A DNA stretch of 59,572 nt from Actinomycetes bacterium (GTDB taxonomy: Bacteria; Actinomycetota; Acidimicrobiia; Acidimicrobiales; Ilumatobacteraceae). Numbering within the stretch: position 1 is the first letter of the stretch; each line of letters begins with the position of its first letter. Under the pieces are notes generated by a model. The model was not told where the DNA came from and did no database searches. It saw only the letters and a program-made list of their open reading frames with translations. The position numbers were made by a program, and so were the translations under genes. The DNA lies in the NCBI GenBank assembly GCA_025356335.1, contig JANXUF010000054.1, positions 1 to 59,572 of the forward strand, in the 5' to 3' direction. This document shows positions 26,613-37,500 of this stretch, piece after piece.

Positions 26613-27014
26613 TCAGCCGGTGGTCGTCGGGGTCGGAGCTGGCGTCCCCGCCGTCGTGCAGTGAGCTGCGGCGAACGCTGTCAGCTTGGCCTCGTGGGCG
26701 GTCAGTTTGGTTTCCGCTGCCTGGGTCTTGGCGATTGCCTTGTCGAGACGTGCTTCGGCCTTCGGCTTGGTCGACGCCGCACGGGCTTCCTGCAGCAGCG
26801 ACAGACGGCCGGTCAGCAGCTGGCCCTTGAGCGTTTCCTGGGCCTTGATCTCGGTGAGATGTGCGCAGACGAACGTTGCCTTGGCGCCGGTGCCGGTGCC
26901 GGTGGGGTCCGATGCGCTGGCGGAGGCGCCGCCGACGCCGAACGCTGCTGCTGCCCCGCCGATGGTCAAGGCTCCGGTGGCGACGGCAATACCGATTTTG
27001 CTCTTGATGTTCAT
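26613..27014 (-). CDS. Small exported coiled-coil-like protein, unknown function
   Basis: A 133-residue protein. An N-terminal signal peptide (MNIKSKIGIAVATGALTIGG) ends near residue 30. The mature part is rich in Ala, Lys and Glu with helical heptads (AAETKLTAHEAKLTAFAA) and has two cysteines (VCAHL and AHCTT) that could form a disulphide. The tail is TPAPTPTTTG. AAAGGA precedes ATG 27014 at proper spacing. Similar small secreted helical proteins in actinobacteria have no assigned role. Divergent from the MFS gene. Confidence 0.78.
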   Translation of the reverse strand: MNIKSKIGIAVATGALTIGGAAAAFGVGGASASASDPTGTGTGAKATFVCAHLTEIKAQETLKGQLLTGRLSLLQEARAASTKPKAEARLDKAIAKTQAAETKLTAHEAKLTAFAAAHCTTAGTPAPTPTTTG

Positions 27015-27176
27015 GATGGTTGTCCTTTGGTTTCGATCGTCGTCGACCTGCGTTGGTCGGACAACAGACATCATCGGGCGGCGGTGTGAGGGATGTGTGA
27101 TGTGATCGTCAGCGGTTTCGACAACGTACCGGACGGAGTGCGCCGGCCTCCCGATTGACGACTACGATCAGCGCCG

Positions 27177-28493
27177 GTGCTGACACCCGCGGACAATGAC
27201 AGCAGCGGCGACCGGGCCGATAGCCGCAGCCGTATCAGGCGACAACGAGCGCTCTTCGCACTCCTCGCAGCCGACGGCATCTCCTCACTCGGCAACCTCG
27301 TCACCGTCATTGCCGTGCCGTGGTTCGTGCTGCAGACGACGGGAAGTGCCACGCGTACCGGCATCATCACGTTTTTCGCGGCCGTACCGGTCGTGCTCGC
27401 CGGGCCGCTCGGGGGGATGGTGATCGACCGGCTCGGGACACGCATGACGAGTGTCTTCGCCGACCTTCTCAGCGGCGGTTGTGTCGCCTCCATCGCCATA
27501 CTGCACCACTTCGGCGTGCTGCGATTCTGGCAGATCGCCGCGCTCGTCTTCGTCGCAGGCCTGATGAATGTGCCTGCCGAAACGTCGCGGACCGCCGTGG
27601 TCCCTGAGGTCGCCGAGGCCAGCGGCACCTCGCTGACCCGGGCGGCGAGCCTGCGCTCGGGGGTGACGCAGACGGCGACGCTTCTCGGGGGTCCGATCGC
27701 CGCCGGGGCCATCGCTCTTTTCGGGCCGGCGCAGGCGTTGTTCGTCGACACGGCGACCTTTGCCGTATCGGCCATCTTGATCTGCATCAGCGTGCCCTCA
27801 CACGCCACCCCGGTGGCGGCCCGCGGAACGCTGCGAACCGAATTCGTGGCCGGCTTCAACTTCATCAGAGCGGACTCGTTGCTGCGGGCGATCCTCGCCA
27901 TGGTCATGTTCATGAATTTCCTCGATCAGGCCTTCTTTGTCGTGCTCGTACCCTTGCTCGTCGAGCGACTGCACTACGGAACGCCAGGACTCGGCCTGAT
28001 CGTCGGCGTCTTCGGTCTCGGCGCGCTCGCCAGCACACTGCTGTTCAGCGCCTATGGTGAACGCTCCAATCGCCTCCGCCTGCTGATGATCTGCCTGTTC
28101 GTGATCGGCGCGCCCCGATATCTCGTGCTTGCGGCGTCACCCCCGCTGGTCGTCGCACTGATCATGATGTTCGTCGCCGGACTCTCCGCCGGGCCGATCA
28201 ACCCGATCCTGACGACATCCATGTACCGCCGGATCCCGGCAACGATGCGCGGTCGTGTGCTTGGCACGTTCCGCGCCGGTGCATACGGTGCCATCCCGCT
28301 CGGGGGTCTCGTCGCCGGGATCGCTGTGACGTTGATCGGTTTGCGACCGACACTCCTGATCGGTGCCGGTCTGTACGTCGTCGCCACGCTCAGTGTGATG
28401 CGACCGGCATGGCACGGCGTCAACGAGGTCGCCGACCCCGAACCACCGATCCACTCAGAGTCAGATGACGCCGACTCCCCACTCGTGAGCTAG
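27177..28493 (+). CDS. MFS transporter
   Basis: A 438-residue major facilitator protein with about twelve transmembrane segments. It resembles the EntS / macrolide-efflux branch: GNLVTVIAVPWFVLQTTGSATRTG, GGMVIDRLGTR between helices 2 and 3, and the second-half loop YRRIPATMRGRVLG. It likely exports a small molecule by proton exchange; the substrate is unknown. The start is GTG. Confidence 0.9.
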   Translation: MLTPADNDSSGDRADSRSRIRRQRALFALLAADGISSLGNLVTVIAVPWFVLQTTGSATRTGIITFFAAVPVVLAGPLGGMVIDRLGTRMTSVFADLLSGGCVASIAILHHFGVLRFWQIAALVFVAGLMNVPAETSRTAVVPEVAEASGTSLTRAASLRSGVTQTATLLGGPIAAGAIALFGPAQALFVDTATFAVSAILICISVPSHATPVAARGTLRTEFVAGFNFIRADSLLRAILAMVMFMNFLDQAFFVVLVPLLVERLHYGTPGLGLIVGVFGLGALASTLLFSAYGERSNRLRLLMICLFVIGAPRYLVLAASPPLVVALIMMFVAGLSAGPINPILTTSMYRRIPATMRGRVLGTFRAGAYGAIPLGGLVAGIAVTLIGLRPTLLIGAGLYVVATLSVMRPAWHGVNEVADPEPPIHSESDDADSPLVS

Positions 28494-28526
28494 CGCTGTG
28501 GGGAGAACCGAGCGCTCGATCGTCGG

Positions 28527-28594
28527 GAGTGAGCGAGGAAGGAGCGAACGATGGATCGAGGAGTGAGCGAGGAACGAGCGAACGATGGATCGAC
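28527..28594. repeat. Two tandem 34-bp repeats after the MFS gene (dispersed family)
   Basis: Units 28527-28560 and 28561-28594 differ at two positions. The core is GTGAGCGAGGAACGAGCGAA then CGATGGATCGA. A reverse-oriented copy is at 46875-46904 and a degenerate copy at 50330-50357. The two units lie 33-100 bp past the MFS stop, in the gap before the convergent dienelactone hydrolase. Confidence 0.85.
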
Positions 28595-28597
28595 GTC

Positions 28598-29272
28598 TCA
28601 GCGAAGGTGGGCGCTGAACCAGGCGAGCATCAGTTGCCATGCGCTGTGCGCCGCCGATTCGTTGTAGCTGGCCCGTCGATCGCAGTTGAAGCCGTGGTCG
28701 GCTTCCGGGTAGCGGACGATCTCTGTCACCTCGCCGGATGAAGCTGCGGCGATCCGCAACTGTTCGACCGCCTCGACGGGGATGCCCTGATCGAGGTCGC
28801 CGTACAGGCCGAGCCACGGTGCCCGCAGATGGGTCGCTTCCTCGATCAGCGGGGCGAAGCCGAAGCGGCTTTCGGTGACGCCGCCTCCGTAGAACGTCAC
28901 CGCTGCGCCGATGTCCCTGCGTGCGGCAACGACGAGCGCAACCGTGCCACCCATACAGAACCCGACGATGCCGGTCGCGGATACGGCGATGCCGGCGCCC
29001 GCCAGATGTGCAAACGCCGCATCGACGTCTTCGAGGATGTCGTCCGAGTTGAGCGCCCTCATGTGCGGCGTGACCTCGATGAAGTTGTCGTAGCCGAATT
29101 TCGGGTCACCCGTGCGGTGATACATGTGGGGGGCGACCACCAGCCATCCCTCGTGCGCGAGGCGCTCGCACACATCCTCGATGTGTTCGTTGACGCCGAA
29201 CGCCTCCTGTACGACGACGATGCCGCCTCGGGGATCTCCAGTGGGCGTGTGGATGGACAGCGGAGTCGTCAT
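28598..29272 (-). CDS. Dienelactone hydrolase family protein
   Basis: A 224-residue alpha/beta hydrolase with a cysteine nucleophile in GFCMGG (C106), an acid in GLYGDLDQGIP and His in EADHGFNCD. It shows the dienelactone start VVVQEAFGVNEHIEDVCERL. Dienelactone hydrolases open muconolactone-type rings in aromatic breakdown, but many homologues act on other esters; no aromatic pathway genes are nearby. Divergent from mutA. Confidence 0.9.
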   Translation of the reverse strand: MTTPLSIHTPTGDPRGGIVVVQEAFGVNEHIEDVCERLAHEGWLVVAPHMYHRTGDPKFGYDNFIEVTPHMRALNSDDILEDVDAAFAHLAGAGIAVSATGIVGFCMGGTVALVVAARRDIGAAVTFYGGGVTESRFGFAPLIEEATHLRAPWLGLYGDLDQGIPVEAVEQLRIAAASSGEVTEIVRYPEADHGFNCDRRASYNESAAHSAWQLMLAWFSAHLR

Positions 29273-29370
29273 GGAATCGGACTGTATCGCCTGGTTCTGC
29301 GGACGCTGAAGCGCACGTCACAGCGGCCCGGTTCGCGGGCATCAACGGCACGTCACTACTGTGGCGGTCG

Positions 29371-31268
29371 ATGAATACCAGCGAGAACCCTATTCGCTTT
29401 GCCGGCGATTTCCCGGCAGCGAGCAGGGATCAGTGGGTGCTGTTGGTGGACAAACTCCTGTCGCCTCACCGCCAGCCAGGCGATGGCAGCCCAGAGGATG
29501 CACTGAAGAAACTGCGCTCGACGACGTACGAGGGCATCATGGTCGAACCGCTGTACACGCGTGACGACGTCGCCGGCGGCGGGTCCACCGGCTTCCCCGG
29601 TTTCAGTCCCTTCACCCGCGGACGATCAGCTGGTGACACCGGTCACGACGGTTGGGACGTGCGGGCACTCGTGCACGCCGGCACCACCGGAGCCCGGGCG
29701 GTCACCGAACTCGAACGCGGGGCGACGTCCGTGCTGCTCGAAGTCGCAGCTGACGAGATGCTGGATGCCTCGCTGCTCGCCGAGGTACTCGACGGCGTGT
29801 TCTTCGACCTCGCACCGGTCGCCGTCGATGCCGGAGCCCAATGGGCATCGGTCGCCGCTGCGTTGATCGAGGCGTGGACGGCCTCGAAGGCGGCACCCGA
29901 AGCAGTTCGCGGCTCGCTCGGAGCAGACCCGCTCGGCGTTTCGGTGGCGGTCGGCCCCGCTGATGTCGACTTCGATCTCGACGCCCAACTCGCCGATCTC
30001 GCAACGTGGGCCGTGACGCTGCGCCGTTCTTTCCCCAACGCTCAGCTGATCACCGTCGACGCTGCCCGCTATCACAATGCAGGTGGTTCCGACGCCCAAG
30101 AACTCGGATTGATGCTCGCCGCCGGTGTCAGCTACCTCCGCATCCTCACCACTGCCGGTGTCGCCGCCGCTGACGCCTTCGGGTTGATCGAGCTGCGCAT
30201 CGCCGCCACTGCCGACCAGTTCGCCACCATCGCCAAAGTTCGTGCGGCACGCCGTGTGTGGGGCCGACTTGCCGAGGCCTGCGACGTCGCCGAGGCGGCA
30301 CACGCCAGCCCGCTCCACGCCATCACGTCGACGGCGATGATGACTCGGTACGACCCGTGGGTGAACCTGCTGCGAACGACCGTCGCCTGCTTCGCCGCCG
30401 GTGTCGGCGGTGCCGACTCGATCACCGTCCTGCCGTACGACGACCTGCTCGACGCTGACGGCTCCGAGCTCGGTCATCGCCTGGCGCGCAACACGCAATC
30501 GGTGCTGGCACTCGAATCGAACCTCGCCAAGGTGATCGACCCCGCAGGCGGATCGTGGTACGTCGAGCGCCGCACCGAACAGTTGGCGGTGGCTGCATGG
30601 AGGGAGTTCCAGGCGATCGAGTCCGCCGGCGGATTCCGCGCCGCGTCGGAGTCGGGGCTGATTCGCACGATGGTCGACGAGACCTGGGACAAGCGGGTCC
30701 ACAACCTGTCGAGTCGTCATGATCAGATCACCGGGGTCAGCGAGTTCCCGAACATCGCCGAACCGGTACCGTCCGACGCAAATGCCGATCACCCGAGCTC
30801 CGACAGTGGACTCGGGATCCATCGCTACGCCGAGGTCTTCGAATCGCTGCGCCAACGCGTCGACCGCCGAACGGCGGCAAGCGGCAGCCGGCCCACCGTC
30901 TTCCTTGCAGCAATCGGCACTCCCGCTGCCTATACGGCACGGGTCACGTTCGCCAAGAACCTCTTCGAGATCGCCGGGCTCACGACGCTCGTCGGAGCGG
31001 ACGCTGGCGATCCAACGCAGATCGCCGACAACTTCACCGCCTCCGGATCGACCATCGCCTGTATCTGTTCGAGTGACTCCGTCTACGACGAGCACGCCGT
31101 CGCCGTCGCCGCAGCACTCGCCGGGGCCGGTGCCGCCGGTGTCTTGCTGGCCGGCCGACCGAAACACCTGATGCAGGATCTCTACGACGCAGGCGTCGGG
31201 CATTTCATCTATGCCGGCTGCAATGTCCGCCTGATACTCGCAGAACTCCTCGACACACTGCAGGTCCC

Positions 31269-31272
<4 letters not shown>
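29371..31272 (+). CDS. mutA: Methylmalonyl-CoA mutase small subunit
   Basis: A 633-residue subunit of the adenosylcobalamin enzyme that interconverts succinyl-CoA and methylmalonyl-CoA. The TIM-barrel part has [34 protein letters not shown] and [12 protein letters not shown]. The C-terminal flavodoxin-like part lacks the DxHxxG cobalamin-binding motif, as expected for the small subunit. Its stop overlaps the mutB start (ATGA), so the two are translationally coupled. Confidence 0.96.
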
Positions 31273-33452
<2,180 letters not shown>

Positions 33453-33454
33453 CG

Positions 33455-34432
33455 GTGGGTCGCGTCATTGATGTCGGGGCGTATACGGACGGGGTGTTGC
33501 GCGCTGATCCTGCGTTTCTCGGGCGCGCTATCACGCTCGTCGAGTCGACCCGGCCCGATCATCAACTGCTTGCCCAGGAGCTGCTCGCCCGTCTGCTCCC
33601 TCATGCGGGACGGTCGCACCGCATCGGGATCACGGGCGTTCCCGGAGCCGGGAAATCGACGTTCATCGACGCCCTCGGCTCGCAGCTGACCACTGCCCGG
33701 CATCGGGTCGCTGTACTCGCCGTCGACCCGTCGTCGAAGCGCACCGGCGGCAGCATCCTCGGCGACAAGACGCGCATGTCGCGGTTGGCGGTCGACCCGA
33801 ACGCCTTCATCAGGCCTTCGCCGAGTTCCGGGATCCTCGGAGGAGTGACCAAGGCGACGCGAGAGTCGATCGTCGTCGTCGAGGCTGCGGGCTTCGACAT
33901 CGTGATCGTCGAAACGGTCGGTGTCGGCCAGAGCGAGACCGCCGTCGCCAACATGGTCGACTCGTTCCTGCTGCTGATGGTCGCCCGGACCGGCGACGGC
34001 CTGCAGGGCATCAAGAAGGGCGTGCTCGAACTCGCAGACGTCATCGCCGTCAACAAGGCGGACGGGAACAACGTCGTCGACGCCGGCATTGCTGCCAACG
34101 AACTCTCCGCCGCCCTGCACCTGATGGCCGCCTCGACGACCGGTTGGAATCCGCCGGTGCTGACGTGCAGCGCCGTCGAGCAGACCGGCCTCGACATCGT
34201 CTGGCAGCAACTCGTGCAGCACCGCGACCACCTCGACAGGATCGGCGAACTCGCCGAGAAACGCCGCCGCCAGAACGTCGACTGGATGTGGGCGACGATC
34301 GACGATCAACTGCTCTCGCGCTTCAGAGCATCCGACGCCGTTCGTCAGCGGGCGGTGGGATTCGAAGCTGCCGTCCGTGCCGGCACGATGTCGCCGACAG
34401 CAGCAGCCGAAGCACTCCTCGACCTCGCCTGA
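33455..34432 (+). CDS. meaB: Methylmalonyl-CoA mutase-associated GTPase MeaB
   Basis: A 325-residue G3E-type GTPase that protects and helps reload methylmalonyl-CoA mutase with adenosylcobalamin. The P-loop GVPGAGKS is at 61-68, followed by AVDPSSKRTGGSILGDKTRM, VETVGVGQSE and NKADGNN. GTG 33455 is 2 bp after the mutB stop. Order mutA-mutB-meaB is the classic arrangement. It is convergent with cbiD. Confidence 0.95.
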   Translation: MGRVIDVGAYTDGVLRADPAFLGRAITLVESTRPDHQLLAQELLARLLPHAGRSHRIGITGVPGAGKSTFIDALGSQLTTARHRVAVLAVDPSSKRTGGSILGDKTRMSRLAVDPNAFIRPSPSSGILGGVTKATRESIVVVEAAGFDIVIVETVGVGQSETAVANMVDSFLLLMVARTGDGLQGIKKGVLELADVIAVNKADGNNVVDAGIAANELSAALHLMAASTTGWNPPVLTCSAVEQTGLDIVWQQLVQHRDHLDRIGELAEKRRRQNVDWMWATIDDQLLSRFRASDAVRQRAVGFEAAVRAGTMSPTAAAEALLDLA

Positions 34433-34507
34433 CTGCCTCGTGCAACTCGACAAGGCCGCATGCCGTTCTGCGCGCCGCCTGGCGCCGAACGTGTCGTCGA
34501 GATGAAC

Positions 34508-35605
34508 TCAGGTCGGGGCGTGGGCGAGGATCTCACCCGTGCGGCTGACCACCACAGTGTCGAGGTCGGTCGGCGCACCCCGTAGCACGTCGACGGCGGT
34601 CGCCCTTGCTGCGCTCGCAACGACTTCGGCGAGGCGGGTCGCCAACGAAGGATCGACGGATGCGGCAGCAAGTTGCAGGACGTGCAGGGCACTGTTGGCG
34701 GCGCGCGCTTCGATGACCAGTTCCGGGGCTGCGCCGAGGTCGCCGAGTCGGTCCGACAACCAGTCGAGATCGACTGCGCTGCGACCGGAGTGCAGATCCA
34801 GGTGCCCGACGGCGAGCTTCGACATCTTGGCGAAACCACCGGCGATCGTCACCCGCTCGACCGGTCGACGGCGCAGGTATTTGAGCATCCCTCCTGCGAA
34901 ATCTCCCATGTCGATCAACGCCTCCAGCGGCAATCGGTGGAGGTCACGAACGGCCGCCTCCGAGGTCGAGCCGGTGGCGCCGGCGATGTGTTTCAGGCCG
35001 CTCGCCCTGGCAACGTCGATGCCACGATGGATCGAGGCGATCCACGCCGAACACGAGTACGGGATGACCACGCCGGTGGTGCCGAGGATCGACAGTCCGC
35101 CGACGATGCCGAGGCGCGGGTTCCACGTATGCGTTGCGATCGCCGCTCCATGGGCGACGCCGATCTCGATCCGGACGTCGCCGGTCTCGCCGTGGGCAGC
35201 GGCCAGTTGAGCGACGACGCCGGACATCATCCGGCGCGGGACCGGGTTGATCGCCGGCTCCCCCACCGCCAGCGGTAGACCTGGTTTGGTGACCGTTCCG
35301 ACACCGGGCCCGGCAGCAAAAACGACACCGGAGCCTGGCGAGCCTCGGGACACCGTGACCTCGATCAGCGCGCCGTGCGTCACGTCCGGGTCGTCGCCGG
35401 CGTCCTTGATGATGCCCGCCGTGGCCCATCCATCGCCGCGGGATTCGGTCGCCAGCACGAACGAAGGGTGTAGGTCACCCGGTAGATCGATCGAAACAGG
35501 GTCGAGGAATTCGCCGCCGTACAGCGCCGCGCAGGCGGAACGGGCTGCGGCGGTGGCGCACGCGCCGGTCGTCCACCCCCGTCGCAGACTGTCGCTCGTG
35601 CTCAT
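34508..35605 (-). CDS. cbiD: Cobalt-precorrin-5B C1-methyltransferase
   Basis: A 365-residue CbiD protein. The family N-terminus RRGWTTGACATAAARSACAA is present, with GTVTKPGLPLAVGEPAINPVPR and GGLSILGTTGVVIPYSCSAW. CbiD adds the C1 methyl group in the oxygen-independent branch of corrin synthesis. It sits alone on the minus strand and diverges from the RHH-cobI operon with a 71-bp gap. ATG 35605 is chosen; GTG 35611 is possible. Confidence 0.94.
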   Translation of the reverse strand: MSTSDSLRRGWTTGACATAAARSACAALYGGEFLDPVSIDLPGDLHPSFVLATESRGDGWATAGIIKDAGDDPDVTHGALIEVTVSRGSPGSGVVFAAGPGVGTVTKPGLPLAVGEPAINPVPRRMMSGVVAQLAAAHGETGDVRIEIGVAHGAAIATHTWNPRLGIVGGLSILGTTGVVIPYSCSAWIASIHRGIDVARASGLKHIAGATGSTSEAAVRDLHRLPLEALIDMGDFAGGMLKYLRRRPVERVTIAGGFAKMSKLAVGHLDLHSGRSAVDLDWLSDRLGDLGAAPELVIEARAANSALHVLQLAAASVDPSLATRLAEVVASAARATAVDVLRGAPTDLDTVVVSRTGEILAHAPT

Positions 35606-35651
35606 CGCCACTCCGTCAGTTTCGCAGACCCCGCATGGTGACCCACATCGT

Positions 35652-35675
35652 TACCCTACGTAGTACCCTACGTCG
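35652..35675 (+). promoter_or_regulatory. Tandem 12-bp repeat, likely ribbon-helix-helix operator
   Basis: Two direct copies of TACCCTACGTAG / TACCCTACGTCG lie end to end directly before ATG 35677, in the 71-bp gap shared with cbiD. Short direct repeats one or more helical turns apart are typical sites for dimers of CopG/Arc-type proteins. The first gene downstream encodes just such a domain, so autoregulation of both divergent units is inferred. Confidence 0.6.
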
Positions 35676-35676
35676 A

Positions 35677-36630
35677 ATGCAGAAGACCTCGGTCTATCTC
35701 CCCGAGACGCTCAAGCAGGGCCTGGCCGATGCTGCCAGACGAACGGGCAGGTCGGAGGCCGACTTCATCCGCAGCGCCATCGAATCGGCCGTCGACCAGA
35801 ATCGCAAGGGTTCGACGGTCATGGCCGAGGCGGTCCCGAAGATCACCGGCCCACTGCTCATCGGCGTCGGCATGGGCCCCGGTCCATCCGACCTCGTCGC
35901 AGCGCGAGCGATCGCCTCGATCCATCAGGCCGACTATGTGGTCGCCGGTTCGATCGGGACGGACGCCATCGGCAGGGCGGAAGCGATCGCCAGAGCTGCC
36001 GTCGGGCCGGTGCGTGTCGACCGCCTGGCGATCGACATCGCCGATCGGCCGGAGCGACGCAAACAGTCGCTTGATGCTGCGGCGGATCGACTCGTCGAGC
36101 ACCTCGATCGAGGCGAGGTCGTCGCCTTCCTCACCCTCGGCGACCCGAACATGTTCTCGATCTTCCCGACGATCGCCGACGCCATCCGCCAGCGCAGGCC
36201 CGGTATGCCGGTCACTTCGGTGCCAGGGATCATGGCCTTCCAGGAGCTCGCAGCCCGCTCCAACGTGGTGATCGCCGAGGAGGGCGAGAGCGTGCGCATC
36301 ATTGCTGTCGGGCGCGATCTCGCCGATCAGTTGGGGCGCATCGACGACTCCGTCGCCCGGGACGACGAGACACTCGTGCTCTACCGCGGCGGCCGCAGCG
36401 TCCCGATGATCACCGGCCTGCTGACCGATGCCAAGCGTACGGATACCGCCGTCGTCGGAGAACTCCTCGGCCAACCTGGCGAGCGCATCTCCCCGGCCAC
36501 CGAGTTCGCCGATCGTTCAGCGAGCTACCTCGCCTGCCTCGTCGCCCCTGCCCGTCGTGTGTGCGCTCCGAGTCACGAGATATCGCAGGATCTACAAGAT
36601 TCGGTGACTCCGGACGGAGCGGACTCGTGA
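35677..36630 (+). CDS. cobI: Ribbon-helix-helix domain fused to precorrin-2 C20-methyltransferase
   Basis: A 317-residue protein with two parts in one continuous frame. Residues 1-41 (MQKTSVYLPETLKQGLADAA, then RRTGRSEADFIRSAIESAV) are a CopG/Arc-type ribbon-helix-helix DNA-binding domain. From about residue 59 a tetrapyrrole methylase begins (LLIGVGMGPGPSDLVAARAI), with TLGDPNMFS and VTSVPGIMAFQEL as in CobI/CbiL. The enzyme uses SAM to methylate C20 of (cobalt-)precorrin-2. An internal ATG (35821) could also yield the methylase alone. Its stop overlaps cobM by 4 bp. Confidence 0.9.
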   Translation: MQKTSVYLPETLKQGLADAARRTGRSEADFIRSAIESAVDQNRKGSTVMAEAVPKITGPLLIGVGMGPGPSDLVAARAIASIHQADYVVAGSIGTDAIGRAEAIARAAVGPVRVDRLAIDIADRPERRKQSLDAAADRLVEHLDRGEVVAFLTLGDPNMFSIFPTIADAIRQRRPGMPVTSVPGIMAFQELAARSNVVIAEEGESVRIIAVGRDLADQLGRIDDSVARDDETLVLYRGGRSVPMITGLLTDAKRTDTAVVGELLGQPGERISPATEFADRSASYLACLVAPARRVCAPSHEISQDLQDSVTPDGADS

Positions 36631-37436
36631 TCTCCTTCGTGGGTGCCGGTCCGGGAGCAGCCGATCTGTTGACACTGCGTGCCGTCGACCGGCTGCAACA
36701 TGCCGACGTCGTGCTGTGGGCAGGTTCGCTGGTATCGGCTGAGGTCCTGCAGCACTGCGCTGCGGACGCTGAGCGGTTCGACACCAAGTCGATGACACTC
36801 GAACAGGTCACCTCCGTGTTCGAGCAGCATCCTGACGCCTCGATCGTGCGGCTGCATTCCGGCGACCCGGCCTTCTACAGCTCGATCACCGAGCAGATCA
36901 CGTGGTGCCTGGCGCACGAACGACGCTTCGAGATCGTGCCAGGCGTCTCGTCCGTGTCGGCTGCCGCCGCCGCCGCTGGGACGGAACTGACCGTACCCGG
37001 CGTCTCGCAGTCGGTCGTGCTGACGCGCCTCGCCCGCCGCACCGTCGCCTCGTTGGGCGCCGGCGAGAATGTGGCGAGCTATGCAGCACTCGGTGGGCTG
37101 ATGGCCTTCTTCCTGTCGGCAGGCGATCCCGCCGCACTGCTTGCCCAACTGACGGGGCAAGGGTCGGCGTACACGGATGAGACACCGGCGGTCATCGCCT
37201 CGCGGGTGAGCTGGCCTGACGAGCAGATCGTGCATACGACACTCGGCCGGGTGCCGAACGAATTGTCCGCTCGCAACATCACGATGAGCGCGCTGATCCT
37301 CGTCGGCGACGCCCTCGCCGGTCTGCACTCGGGCGGAGGCAGCGGGGGAGGCAGACGCGGAGGCGACCGGGCTGGGCGCAGCCACGTCTACGATCCCGGA
37401 TTCGCCCACCGTTATCGCGACGCCTCGACCACATGA
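36627..37436 (+). CDS. cobM: Precorrin-4 C11-methyltransferase
   Basis: A 269-residue SAM-dependent tetrapyrrole methylase. It starts VISFVGAGPGAADLLTLRAV, has RLHSGDPAFYSSITEQ and PGVSSVSAAAAAAGTELTVP, matching CobM/CbiF, which methylates C11. GTG 36627 overlaps the cobI stop as GTGA, implying translational coupling. The C-terminal tail has a Gly-rich GGGSGGGRRGG stretch beyond the usual end. Confidence 0.93.
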   Translation: MISFVGAGPGAADLLTLRAVDRLQHADVVLWAGSLVSAEVLQHCAADAERFDTKSMTLEQVTSVFEQHPDASIVRLHSGDPAFYSSITEQITWCLAHERRFEIVPGVSSVSAAAAAAGTELTVPGVSQSVVLTRLARRTVASLGAGENVASYAALGGLMAFFLSAGDPAALLAQLTGQGSAYTDETPAVIASRVSWPDEQIVHTTLGRVPNELSARNITMSALILVGDALAGLHSGGGSGGGRRGGDRAGRSHVYDPGFAHRYRDASTT

Positions 37437-37500
37437 TCCAGCAAGCCCAGCGGTGTGCAAATCATCGCGCCGATGCCTGCACTGGTCGCCGGGAACCGAC

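Noticed and set aside
29626..31203. 525-codon minus-strand ORF opposite mutA
   Set aside because: It mirrors a conserved mutase gene and is a shadow of high third-position GC. The same applies to long antisense frames opposite meaB, the GGT gene and the FAD oxidase.
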